Positions 33,282 to 44,652 of a stretch of 64,000 bases of DNA are shown piece after piece. How positions within the stretch are numbered: the stretch's first letter is position 1; every line of letters begins with the position of its first letter. This DNA comes from Glycine soja (lineage: Eukaryota > Streptophyta > Magnoliopsida > Fabales > Fabaceae): NCBI RefSeq assembly GCF_004193775.1, contig NC_041003.1, forward strand, positions 22,740,573 to 22,804,572, given 5' to 3'. A program made the translations under genes and the position numbers. A model generated the notes under the pieces. The model ran no database searches, had not been told where the DNA came from, and saw only the letters and a list, made by a program, of their open reading frames with translations.

Positions 33282-33351
33282 ATGAAAGAAATGGAAGAAG
33301 AGTACTCTACTAACAAACCACCTATGTTCAGAGGTGTAAAGTATGACTATT
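33282..33351 (+). pseudogene. Copia Gag start, split by nested insertions
   Basis: ATG at 33282 opens MKEMEEEYSTNKPPMFRG, a typical copia Gag N-terminus. The reading stops at YDY where the gypsy solo LTR begins (33352). The next Gag residues are found at 53203, 20 kb away. Confidence 0.85.
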
Positions 33352-34344
33352 TGATGTGTCATTATTTTCTTCTATTTCTTAACACTTTTTGCACCATTTT
33401 AAGTACTAATTAGTCTTAATTGTCAAATTAATTAGGCAATTTTATTATTTGGGCCCATTCAGCTAATTTGATGTTTTTAATCTAATTTCAGGAATTAATG
33501 AAGCATTGGGCTTGAATCCAGAATTGGGCTTGGATTTGAAGAGGACAGACTATTTTATTCTACAAAATTAGATCTTATCGTATCTTATCTAGATATTATT
33601 TAGATTTTATCTCATTTAGATATTATTTCATCTAGATCTTATCTTATCTTATCTTATCTAGATTTGATTTGATTTTATTTATGGGCTTAGATTTAAAACA
33701 GATTTGTAAGCTTGGGGGCTAAAAAAACTATATAATAGCACCAAGGTTCTAGTTTAGGCCTCTCTCTCTCTTTTCCTCTCTTCTCTCTCTCTTATTTTCA
33801 TTTTTTAGTTTTAGGTTTTTCTTTGAGACATCTTTTCGTTTTACAATTCCAGTATCAATAAAATTTCGTTCTTCAATTTATAAGTTCGTTCTCTATTGAT
33901 TAATGGAAGGCTAAGTCCCCAGCATTGCTTTCTCTTGAGGATCAAGCACAGTTCTCTTTGAGGTTCTATTATTACTGTTACATTCTGTTCAGTTTTTCCT
34001 CGTCACTAATTACTCTGAATTTGTTGTTTTTAATTCATGCATTCTTAGTGCTTGATTAATTGTCTCTGCGCTTAATTTGCATTCATGCTTAATGATCGTT
34101 TATGAGTAATTGGTGTATGTGATGCTTAATCACATAATGAATGCCTTATGTTGAATTTCGCTTAGTAATTTAATTTAGGGTTGGATTAAGTGGTTAAACT
34201 GATAAAGGATAAATTCTTGCAACCTAGGATAAGAGGCTTGCTTGTGAATCAAGGGGAAGCAACATATTTTATTCAGATATTTTCTAATCCACATTTATTT
34301 GTTGTTTAATTTACAAAAGCAAACAACCCCCCCCCATTCGTTAC
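33352..34344 (+). mobile_element. Gypsy solo LTR, left part (TGATGTGTC...), TSD CTATT
   Basis: It starts TGATGTGTCATT after CTATT (33347-33351). It continues at 53079-53197, ending CCTCGATCA before the second CTATT (53198-53202). With the Ogre-like insertion removed it is about 1.1 kb. It contains ATCTTATCT short repeats (33575-33660), a TATA-like ACTATATAATAGC near 33730, a CT-rich tract and AATAAAA near 33860. A C-run lies at 34327-34335. Confidence 0.9.
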
Positions 34345-36030
34345 TGTCATACCCTAATTTCGTCCGGGGACCTTTGCTTGATGACATGCGACCTTTCTTT
34401 GGTTCTTCTGAGGTGCTTGGCACCCATCATTAGACAATTTGTGAAATTTCAGGACATGCCGGAAAACCAAAAAAATATTGATGCACAATCCGTAAGTTTC
34501 CGTGACACACCGGAAATCAAATGGAAGCATCGTTGCATAATTAAGTGAGGTTCCGTAACATTCCGTAAGTCAAAAAGGGGATGATTATATAATCCGCAAG
34601 GTTCCATAACATTACGGAAAGAAAACAAGTATCGTTACGAAATTCGTAAGTTTCCGTAACTTTACGAAAAAAGAATCACAAAAAAAAAAAGCAGAGGGGG
34701 GTGTACTTAGTAAAAATGGGGGTGCAAATAGCACCCAGACCCACTTGGGCCCTCCAGAATATTCCTCCAGAAGGCTGTTGCTTCTGGAGGAAGCAACCTG
34801 GCTCGCCTGGGCGAGCTGAGCTCGCCTGGGCGAGCTGAGCTCGCCTGGGCGAGCTGGGCGGCAACCACCTCCCCTATTTTGCTATAAATAGGGGAGGAAG
34901 TGAAGAAGAAAAGGGTTCAGCCCCTTAGGCACTTCTCTCTCTTTCGAATTTGCTTGGAAACATTGTTTCCGTGAAGAAAATCTAAGCCGAGGCGCTTCCG
35001 AAACGTTTCCGTAACGTTTTCCGTGAGGAATTTCGCAAAGGTTTCGACCGTTCTTCATTCATTCTTCATCGTTCTTCGATCTTCAACGGGTAAGTACCTC
35101 GAACCAAGCTTTTCGATTCATTCTATGTACCCGTAGTGGTCCACATTGTGTTTCGTGCATTTTTATTCTCGTTTTGTTTACTTTTTATACCCCCTGTTGA
35201 CGTGCTTAAGCCATTTTACTTAAGTCATTTCTCGTTTAACTTAAAAATAAAATCAATTTCCACCGAACGTTTGAATTGTATTATCCGTTAACTTCGGTTA
35301 AAATAAATTCCGACCGTTCGGTCGTGCCGTAACCACGTTGGAAATAAAAAAAAAGAGGTAAAAAATAATATAATAATAAAAAAAAAAACATCTTTTAACA
35401 AAATAAAGCGGAAAATCAATCGGACGTTTTCTCTTTGGGATTTCTCATTCTTAATTGAATTGATTAATAACTAAAGTGAAACTAAGGCTAAAATCAACTC
35501 GCGTAGTCAAGCTCGTCCACAAAAATAGGCTTTTGAAGTTTGTCATTTCAATTTCTCACTAAGTAAAATGGATCATTTTTAAGGTCCAACGCCTTAAAAT
35601 GATCACCTCTTAAAGTAAAAAAAGAATCACTTGATAAGAAAGAACTACGTAGGTCTGATTTCCTCATCGCAAATTGAGGAATACGTAGGAGCAAAGGGAA
35701 ACACCCTTGTCGACCACAAAAAAGGAAAAATATAAAAAGGGTATAAAGGATATAAGGACATAAAAGGGAACGTAAAAATCAAAGTCATGTTTGCACATTC
35801 GATTAAAGGCTGTCGTCCCTTGGGACGGACGTGTGGGGTGCTGATACCTTCCCCGTGCGTAAATACAACTCCCGAACCTTTCACTTAAAAGTTCGTAGAT
35901 CGCGTCTTTTCCGGTTTTTCCGACGTTTTCCTCAAATAAACGTTGGTGGCGACTCCGCGCGTATTCCTTTCGTGGAACACGCATCCCGCGAGTCACGCGT
36001 TGCCCTCCCGCCGAAGGGTAGGTTGCGACA
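34345..36030 (+). repeat. 5' LTR of the Ogre-like element
   Basis: TGTCATACCC to GGTTGCGACA. The core promoter is TATAAATA at 34883-34890 inside a 12-bp inverted repeat. A GC-rich 18-bp motif (CGCCTGGGCGAGCTGAGCT) is present about three times at 34801-34857, against once in the 3' LTR, which explains most of the 33-bp length difference. A GGTCCAACGCC hairpin (35572-35612) and the TACGTA hairpin (35646-35690) lie downstream. Confidence 0.95.
34868..34897 (+). promoter_or_regulatory. TATA box inside a perfect 12-bp inverted repeat
   Basis: CCTCCCCTATTT (34868-34879) and AAATAGGGGAGG (34886-34897) are exact reverse complements, six bases apart, and TATAAATA (34883-34890) bridges the loop and right arm. 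The 3' LTR has the same structure near 51902-51931. Confidence 0.75.
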
Positions 36031-36032
36031 GT

Positions 36033-36051
36033 TGGCGACTCCACTGGGGAC
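36033..36051 (+). promoter_or_regulatory. Primer binding site, tRNA-Arg
   Basis: TGGCGACTCCACTGGGGAC, two bases after the 5' LTR. It is complementary, with one difference, to the 3' end of plant tRNA-Arg(ACG) as I recall it. Confidence 0.8.
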
Positions 36052-36902
36052 TGTTTTTAGAGAGTTAGGCCATTTAATCTTGTGCAATGTTTTATCGTGA
36101 CTTACCCCTTTGTTAGTTTCCATTCATTATGTTCTTGTGTATATAAACTCTTTATTGCTTTTAGTGCGTTTTAAAATGTATGCATGAGGTAAATATTTAT
36201 TCATTTCATGCACACAAACACCAACACTATTTGCACACACTGTGAGTTTGAAAAAGGGCCCTATACCCGGGTTCATGGGAACATAAGGAGTGGAGGTGAA
36301 TCTGTGATCATGCTAGGTCTCCGACTTGCTTGATTACAGTGAACCCTCATCTAGAGCTTTTCTCTTTGAAAACTTATTGTTGCTAGTAGTCCCTACTGCT
36401 GCAATATGTTCTTCGAAGAGAATGATACCTCTAGAAACCATCAAGAGAGATATGACTACCTTGGGGGTTATCACTAAAAGCCTAGTTAGCTCTCTCCCTT
36501 ATGGGTCCCTTAAATAGGGGCACGGAGCAAACACGCTGCGTGCCATTTTTCACACTGCCATGCATAAGTATCATATACCCTTTTGCTTATATTTGTTTGT
36601 GAATATTGTCGTACTATGTACATCCCCGTGTTGTGCCTTTCGCATATGCATCATGCGTGGGTTTCGTCTTTGATCCCCTCACTTTAGCCAACCGACCGAG
36701 GGTCCGTGTCGCCTTCTTAAAAAACATACGTTGGGTGCCATGCTGCCCAAACGTTGTATCCAAGAAGGAAACAATTTCTCGGGCTCCCGTATTCGTAAAT
36801 TGCATTTGTGTCATATGCATTTCTTCATGCATTCATCCATTCCACCCATGATAGATGTCGAAGTTTTGATTCGCACTAGATTTTATTTCACTTTAGTAAA
36901 AC
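36052..36902 (+). other. Leader between primer site and ORF1
   Basis: Non-coding. A stretch GGGCCCTATACCCGGGTTCA near 36257 is conserved with 14721 in the other Ogre-like copy. No gene seen. Confidence 0.6.
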
Positions 36903-38727
36903 ATGGGATCAAGTCAAAAGCCTTCGCTTAAAAAGAGGTTCTATCAAGTCAAAATCAAGAGCTTAGAGGTCACTAGTTTACGAGAGGTTGGGCAATTAAT
37001 GGGTCAACTTCAACGGCAAGCCTTCCGCAAAGCCTATGGTAAGATTTGGGACCTAGCTAGGGTAGAAGTCTCCATGGAACTGATTGCATCCCTTTCCCAG
37101 TATTATGACCAGCCCCTAAGGTGCTTCACGTTCGAGGACTTCCAGCTAGTGCCGACTGTGAAAGAGTTTGAAGAAATCCTGGGATGCCTACTGGGAGGAA
37201 GGAAGCCATATCTTTTCTCTGGGTTCTATCCCTCCTCGACAAGAGTTTCCAAGGTAGTGAAAATCTCAGCACAAAAGTTGGACCGGGTAAAGCAAAATAG
37301 GAATGGGGTAGTCGGAGTACCAAGGAAGTGTTTGGAGGAAAGGGCAAAGGCCTTGGAAAATCAAGGCGAATGGGCTTTCTTTTATTGACATCTTGGCACT
37401 TTTGATCTTTGGAGTTGTCCTCTTTCCGAATATGGAAGGGTTAGTGGACCTAGCAGTGATTGACGCTTTCCTCGCCTTTCAGCATGGCAAGGAAAGCCCG
37501 GTCGTCGCCATTTTGGCCATGTATGACACGTTCGACCGGGGATGTGAAAAGAGCGGCACAAGAATTGTTTGTTGTGCACTGGCTCTCTATGTGTGGCTGG
37601 TTTCACACCCTTTTCTCCAAGAAGGTAGGCCCGTCTATCCGCTACAAGGTCACCGCTCGTGCGTCGAAAAAGGAAAGGCGAATTGGGACCAACTCTTGGC
37701 TAACATGGAGGGGCGTCTGTTAATTGGTTCCCTCGCTAGAAGGAAGGAAGAATCAGGATTCTATCTTCATGCGAAGGATGTCCAAATGTTCCCTTGATGG
37801 AACAAGGGGTTGTATTAATTATAATCCCGTCCTCGCCATAAGACAGCTTGGCTACCCCATGAGAGGAGTGCCATCAGACGAAAGCATCACGCCTTTCACC
37901 GCACGGGGTTTCAATGACCACAACGCGAGGGTACTCCAAGGAGTTCGCAAGGCATGGGATGCGGCATGAAGAAAGGACAGAGAGCTTAGGGGAAGCAGTA
38001 ATGGGATCATTGGCTCTCAAATCTAAAGACTATGAGAGACGATGAGGTTAAAGCTTCGGAAGAAAGTGATGAGGTACAAGCCCTAAAGGCAGAGCTTGAA
38101 AGAGCCCGGGTAGTCGAAGAGAAGTTCAAGTCCATAGCCATCAAAGTCTGAAAAGAGTATGATGAACTAAGGGACGTCAATATGGCCACAGCTGAAGCCT
38201 TGGAATGAGAAACCAAGAAGGCCCGAAAGGAAGAACACGACCAAAGCAAAGTTTTGAGGGGCTTTATAGGGCAGCAATAGTAAGCTCAAGCTCCGAAGAG
38301 GTGAAAGGAATCATCACGGGTCAAAGGCATGATCTTGAAAGACGAGCTAAAGGCTTGCCTTAGGTCGAAAAGAAATTTGTCCCAACAGTTAAGCAAGACT
38401 GAAGGGAATATGTGGGCCATCATCGATGAGTGCAAAGAGAAGCTAAATCTAGCAGCGACTCACGAGCAAAGGCTAGAGGATGAGTACGCCAAGATATCAG
38501 CAGAAAGGAAAGCAAGGGAAAGGGTAATTGATTCATTGCACCAAGAGGCAACAATGTGGATGGACCGATTTGCTCTTACCTTGAGCGGGAGTCAAGAACT
38601 TCCCCGATTGCTAACCAAGGCCAAAGCAATGGGGGACACCTACTCCACTCCCGAGGAGATCCACGGACTTCTCAGCTATTGTCAACATATGATAGACTTA
38701 ATGGACCATATGATTAGAAACCGCTAG
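36903..38727 (+). pseudogene. Ogre-like ORF1 (function unknown), frameshifted
   Basis: Coding begins at ATG 36903 (MGSSQKPSLKKRFYQVK). The first piece runs 161 residues, with the CFTFEDFQLVPTVKEFEEIL block at about 78-97 that marks this plant ORF1 family. The reading moves to another frame at about 37390-37797 (VDLAVIDAFLAF, ALALYVWLVSHPFL) and again at 37724-37969 (RGVPSDESITPFTARGF). After a stop-rich stretch it ends in a helical, charged segment at 38329-38727 (MILKDELKACLRSKRNL onward) that looks coiled-coil. An ORF of this kind upstream of gag is a hallmark of Ogre elements. What it does is not known to me. At least three shifts make this copy inactive. Confidence 0.7.
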
Positions 38728-39843
38728 GAAGTTCGTATTGTCGCTCAGATCTTGACTAGTTATAACTTTTTGGATAAAATGAGTTTATCCCACGTTTTTA
38801 CTCCAAAAATCAGTGCGAATCAAGTCACTCCCGCATTTTATCCCTAGCATGCATTGTATGTTGGTCTCGTCCTTTGTCACGGGAAGCCGGAAGGTCCATA
38901 TCACCTTCTTAATTGTACACATGGGGCACTGCGCCCCCAAATGCGCAAGTAAGAAGAGATAATTTTCCGGGCTCTCGTGTCCGTAAAATGCGTTCATATC
39001 ATGCATCGCATAAGCATCTCTTCATAACATCATAATGAACATATCGTTCCTGCCTTTGTCCGTTATCATATTCCAGCCTCACATTTTGCATGAGTCATGG
39101 CATCATCATGCATATGCGTTCAACAAACTTTTTGATCTGCAAAATTGCATACCATTTGTTTTCATGTTTGCTCATCCTTGCGTTTTCCTCTACAAAACAA
39201 AAACAAAAAAGGGGAAGCGTGAAATTTCACACTACCTTCTTAGTTGCATGTGTTAGGCACCATGAGCCAACCATGTTGGGATCATAAACCCATTTCTAAA
39301 AAAAAAAAAAACACAAACACACAACAACAAAACAAAATAATTGAACATGGTACCTAATGCATGGTTAACTAGGAAATGGTGTTTCTTCGGGCATCTCAAT
39401 TTCATAATTACATTTTCCGTGCATAAGCTTAAAGTATGCCCGAGTCATTCATCCCTATGAGATGTTGTTGAAGTATTGGCGATCAGAATTGCCATTCCTT
39501 GGATTATAGGGTTGAACCAAGCTCATGCTTTTACAAAAAGGTTTATCAAGTCAAGTTGAAATATGGAAGTAACCGTCCTGCAAAATAGGGGCAAAAGATG
39601 AATTGAGTCACATCACTGCTTCGTCTACTGCCAAACATATTTAGGATTGTTGATGTCCTTGTTACTTCCAGTTTCACCTTGACAAAGATGTCATGGACCA
39701 TGTTGAAAATCTAAATTAATTCAACCCCATATCCTGCGTAAAAATTCACAATACTTCGACTGTACATCATTCGCATGCATCCATGCTTTTCATTGGTTGC
39801 ATGGCTCATTGCATTCTTTCCTTGAAAAATAAAATAAAATAAA
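38728..39843 (+). other. Spacer between ORF1 and gag
   Basis: Non-coding, similar to 15000-15950 in the other Ogre-like copy. A short A-rich run near 39298-39340. No open frame of substance. Confidence 0.55.
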
Positions 39844-41640
39844 ATGAACTTATCAAAAAGAAAAGGACACGCTTTACGGCGCCCTTACCGAACTCGTGCT
39901 AGAGCTAGAGTAATGGGTGAAGCAGAGGAGGTGCAAGAGAAGATGAAGGCCGAAAATGGAGGCCATAAAAGAGCAAATGGCCACAATGATGAAGGCCATG
40001 ATGAGCATGAACAAGATAATGGAAGCCAATGCGGTTATAGTTGCCGCTATTAGCGTTGTCGCTAAGGTGAACCCGATGCTCCCATCTGGCCTCAAGCAAA
40101 TGAATCATCCAACCTCAAATATGGTAGGCAAAGATTTGGGAAGTACGGATGCCCCCATGATGTGCAAATTCAAAACGAGTACGCCTTCCCATCATATGGC
40201 TTGCCTCCCAACTATACACCACCCAATGTGGCATACACTCTCAATGAAAATCTCAATAACTCCACTCCGATACTCATTGAGAACCAATAACCTCATCAGG
40301 CACATATCTCTCAAACCATGGGGGAGACACATGAAATTCCCCACCACAATCTAGCTGACTTCGAGCCTTGGCTCGGATATGCCACTGAAGGGCAAGCAGT
40401 TGGTGGTATACCCTTTGAAAACACTTTGGAGGGCCCTCAGTTTCGCCCACAACCATTGCATTTTGCGGTGGGAAGAGCCCCTCCTGCTATGGCCGAAAAG
40501 GGAAAGGCAGATCATCTAAAGGAAAGGCTCAGGGCCATTGAAGGAGGTGAAGATTATGCCTTTGCTAACCTAGAAAAGTTGTTCCTAATACCCAAACATG
40601 GTCATTCCCAAGTTCAAGGTGCTGGACTTTGACAAGTACAAGGGGACTACTTGTCTCAAGAACCATCTAAAGATGTATTGTCAGAAGATGGGGGAATACG
40701 CAAAAGATGAGGAATTACTGATACATTCCTTCCAAGAAAGTCTTACTGGGGTAGCTGTTACCTGGTACACTAACTTGGAACCTTCCCGAGTCCATTCTTG
40801 GAAGGACCTAATGGTTGCCTTTGGTAGGCAAAATCAGTACAATTTTGATATGGTTCTGGATAGGATGCAACTACAGAACATGTGCAAAAAGGGGGACGGA
40901 TCATTCAAAGAACACGCCCAAAAGGTGGAGGGATCTGGCGGCCCAGGTAGTACCCCCAATAATGGAAAGGGAGACGATAATCGTGATGGTAGACACATTA
41001 TCGGTACTCTACTATGAAAAGATGGTGGGCTGCGCACCCTCAAAGCTTTGCAGATTTGGTCTTCGCCAGTGAAAGGATCAATGTGGGTCCGAAAAGAGGC
41101 AAATTTGATCATCCTACTAGGACGACTGAGAAAACTGGGGCAAATAAAGAGGGTGAGGATGAGGGAGAAACCCATGCTGTGACTGCCATTCCTGTACGGC
41201 CAAGTTTCCCACCAACCCAACAATGTCCTTACTCAGCCAATAACAAACCTCCTCCTTACCCACCACCCAGTTATCCACAAAGGCCATCCCTAAATCAACC
41301 ACAAAGCCTGTCTATCGCACTTCCAATGACGAACATCACCTTTAGCACAAACCAAGAGCACCAACCAAGAAATGAATTTTGCAACGAGAAAACCTGTAGA
41401 ATTCACCCCAGTTCCAGTGTCCTATGCTGACTTGCTCCCATATCTACTTGATAATTCAATGGTAGCCATAACCCCAACCAAGGTTCATCAACCTTCATTT
41501 CTCCGAGAATACAACTCGAACGCAACGTGTGCTTGTCACGGAGAAGCCTCGGGGTGTCCCATTGAGCATTGTAGGGCTCTGAAGTGTAGGGTGCAAGGTC
41601 TAATTGATGCTGGCTGAAATTTGAGGAGAATCGTGTGTAA
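39844..41640 (+). pseudogene. Ogre-like Gag, frameshifted in several places
   Basis: Pieces in order: a basic start (about 39844-39920); a Met-rich helix at 39956-40090 (KEQMATMMKAMMSMNKIMEA); FEPWLGYATEGQAVGGIPF at 40360; the capsid core at 40598-40915 (FDKYKGTTCLKNHLKMYC, LTGVAVTWYTNLEPSRVHSW); a basic and Pro-rich linker at 41014-41330; and a C-terminal Cys/His block at 41500-41617 (CACHGEASGCPIEHC, then LKCRVQGLIDAG) that stands in for a zinc knuckle in Ogre-type Gag. Shifts occur near 40300, 40590, 40920 and 41370. Gag builds the particle in intact relatives; this copy would need trans-acting Gag. Confidence 0.8.
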
Positions 41641-42002
41641 ATCCTGACATTGACAAGAGATGCCACACATGGGGCAATTTTGAAAGCTATTGTTAGATGT
41701 CTCTAATGACTCACCAGGATTTTCAACTTTCACTGGAATTGGGTGCAAGCCATTGGTCTATTTGCTCAAGCGACCTGTGACCATTCAATCAGAGGTTACT
41801 CATCTTGCACGTTGGCGGGGCTGCCGTAAAACAACAAATAAAGCTCAAAACAAATAAGTTTCAAAATAAAAATAAAAAAGGGAGTTCAAAAAGAAAAAAA
41901 AGAGCATTTGATTGACTGTGTTTTCAAGACATTCATGTGACCTCATTATATCATTCCGGAAAGTTTGTCTTTTTAGAGAGAAGTGAGTTATCAAGAATAG
42001 GA
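41641..42002 (+). other. Sequence after gag; pol absent
   Basis: A protease and RT would be expected here. No DSG/DTG, YxDD or integrase motif is seen in any frame. TAGGA at 41998-42002 is the target duplication of the next insertion. Confidence 0.6.
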
Positions 42003-42949
42003 TGTTGGACAAATGACCTCAGTTATTTTAAGAAAGGGGGGGTTGAATTAAGATGCAAAGACTATTCCCCAATTGAACTATCACTCTTTCTTTTTGGATT
42101 AACAATGCACCCTTAACATGAATTCCTCAAAAGACATTTCAAAATAAACTTCTTTAAAGCAAAAGATAAATAGCAATAAATAAAAGAAGTTTAAAGGAAG
42201 AGAGGAATGCAAACTTGATTTATATTGGTTCGGCCACTTCCCGTGCCTACATCCAGTCCTCAAGCAACCCACTTGAGATTTTTCACTCTCTTTGTAAAAC
42301 TCCTTTTACAAAGCCTGAACCACACAGGGACAACCCTTCCCTTGTGTTCAGGAATCCTTTACAACAAGAGACCCACGGTCTCTTAATCCCTTTTCAGAAA
42401 TAAGAAGAGAAGAAGAAATCTCTCTTAAAAGAGGTAGATTGTAAAATGAAGATCAATCAAAAATTCCTTATTAAATATGCAAGTGGTTGACCAAGGAATC
42501 TTTTTGAGAGGATAAGACATTTCAATTCAGAAAAACTCTTGATCTTTCGAGAGGATAAAACTGTTTGGGCAATGAAAACTCTCTTTAAAACATTTGAATG
42601 GCCGTTCATAAAACATTTGAATAGATATGTCTCTTGGAAATTATTTTCTGAAAATCCCCTCTGGTAATCAATTACAAGACTTATGTAATCGATTATAGGT
42701 TTTAAAAATTTGAATTAAAACATTTTCAACTACTGGTAATCGATTACCAGAGAGCAAATCTCAATTTGAAATGATAGAATTCTTTGGTCAAACCTTTTGT
42801 TTGTTTCAATTTGGAAACTTCTTCCTAAAGATTCTAAGAGATCAAACTTGATCATATATCTTGATTTTCTTGGATTCTTGTCTTGAATAAAACTTAAAAG
42901 CACTTGATCCTTTAGCATCATCAAGACATCAAAACATCTTGTTTCTACA
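42003..42949 (-). mobile_element. Copia solo LTR, divergent, TSD TAGGA
   Basis: Plus-strand TGTTGGACAAATGACCTCAG at 42003 and CTTGTTTCTACA at 42949 are the reversed LTR ends. TAGGA flanks both sides (41998-42002 and 42950-42954). It is shorter (947 bp) than the SIRE-like LTRs and has three TAATCGATTA-type sites (42660-42760) but no clear GGGTACA array. Its start TGTAGAAACAAG resembles the TGTAGAAGC family. Confidence 0.9.
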
Positions 42950-43056
42950 TAGGAGTCATTTGACTTAATCCATCAACTGAAAAAAATCCTTCAACTATTT
43001 CTCGTCCTTGGAAAATTCTTTTTGCAAAAATCAATTGCTTCTTTCATTCTTCCTCA

Positions 43057-43433
43057 CTACGAGGTTGTGAAAACAAGACAACAATTGGTACCTCTAAGCT
43101 CTACACTAGGGCAACGAAAGGCACCATGCAAAAACCTCAAGCGAACCTAGGGGCAGATTAGAAGTATTCACCCAATAGGTTCCCAGCTACAAGGTCATGA
43201 CGAAAGATAACAATTGGTACCTCAAAGCCTTACACTGGGGCAATGAGGGGCATCGTGCTTGAGCCTCAAGTGAACCTAGGGGCAGATTAGAAGTTCTCAC
43301 CCAATAGGTTCCCTCCTACAAGGTCATGACGAAAGACAACGATTGGTACCTCAAAGCCTTACACTGGGGCAATGAGGGGCATCGTGCATGAGCCTCAAGT
43401 GAACATAGGGGCAGATCAAAAGTTCTCACCCGT
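43057..43433 (+). repeat. Three tandem copies of a ~129-bp unit
   Basis: The unit begins CTACRAGGTYRTGA and contains ACAACRATTGGTACCTC and AACCTAGGGGCAGATTAGAAG. Starts lie at 43057, 43187 and 43316. The copies differ at scattered bases, the first most. Confidence 0.85.
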
Positions 43434-43920
43434 CGATGTTTTTAAACAAGAAAAAAAAAGGGGGACAAACCCTAGGATTTCAATGGATTGATTAAACATC
43501 AAACGACTCCATTGCCGTCACTCCAAAATGGTCAAATGACTAAATCAAACAAAACACACACTCTGAGGGAGTTCTCGAAGAGATTTGCAAAAGATAGGAT
43601 AAGGTCGCATGGACTATCACCTCTTTCAAAAGGACAGTCAATTTGTGTTTTCCAAAAAAAATAATCAAATCAAAATCAAAATCACAAAATAGGGAAAGAA
43701 TGTCATGAACATTGTACAATTTTCTATAACATTGCATTATTGCATACAAAGCCTGCATTTACTGCATTTCAAGATGAAGGTTGCATACATTTGCATCCCC
43801 AAAAAATCACCATGTTCATATTAGGTAATAAGTGAATAGATGAGAGGCCCTCTCAAAGAGTCAACCTCTTGCTTTCTTGTAAGGTTAAAGTCCTTTGGTA
43901 CTTGCACCTATTGGCTCGCC

Positions 43921-44305
43921 TTCAGAGGACTGCATGTCCTCACCTTCAGAGGGCTACACGCCCTCGCCATCAGAGGGCTGCATGTCCTCACCTTCGTAGG
44001 GCTACACGCCCTCACCTTTGGAGGACTACACGTCCTCGCCAACAGAGGGCTGCACGCCCTCACCTTCAGAGGACTACACGTCCTCGCCTTTAGAGGACTA
44101 CACGTCCTCGCCTTCAAAGGGTCATGTACCTTCACCTTTGTAGGGCTACACGTCCTCACCTTCAGAGGACTACATGTCCCCCATTTTCAAAGAGGGACAT
44201 GCCCTCACCTTTAGAGGATTGCATGTCCTCGCCATCATAGGACTACACTCCCTCGCCTTTAGAGGGCTACGCGTCCTCACTTTCAGTGGGCTCCATATCC
44301 ACACC
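43921..44305. repeat. 24-bp minisatellite, about 16 units, each a small hairpin
   Basis: Unit form TTCAGAGGACTACACGTCCTCGCC. Within each unit a 6-bp left arm and its reverse complement flank a 5-base loop (TACAC or TGCAT). Arms switch together: GAGGAC with GTCCTC and GAGGGC with GCCCTC; several units have a single G-T. Because the period is a multiple of three, long open frames appear on both strands, but these are by-products. Confidence 0.9.
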
Positions 44306-44652
44306 TTAAGATAATTTAAGGTCCTCTGTCCTTAAATGCTTAACCGAGACTTGCACTCCCGGTTAAGGGACCAGTAGTTTCCTTTTAACGGTTCCTGGGC
44401 CACCCCCTGATATTGGAGGAGGGCCAACTGTTCGAGCACAACCAGAGAGGGAGGCTATCACACAGCTACTATGCATACCGGGGCAAGATTTCACCTGTGC
44501 CGCTGCAAAGAGACGAGTGCGGATCATGCGCACCAACATGACCACTCTTACATAGATATAGATGACGTTGCTACTTAGCAACATTCTGCCCAGCGACCGC
44601 AATGCCAATCACCCCCTGCAAAAGTATCAGTTGGTCTGTGTCGTCCCGACAT

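Noticed and set aside
43840..44214. 124-residue open frame rich in GLHVLTFR
   Set aside because: Product of a 24-bp repeat with period divisible by three; both strands are open.
43921..44305. CRISPR-like array
   Set aside because: Units are directly adjacent with no unique spacers, in a plant retrotransposon. It is a minisatellite.
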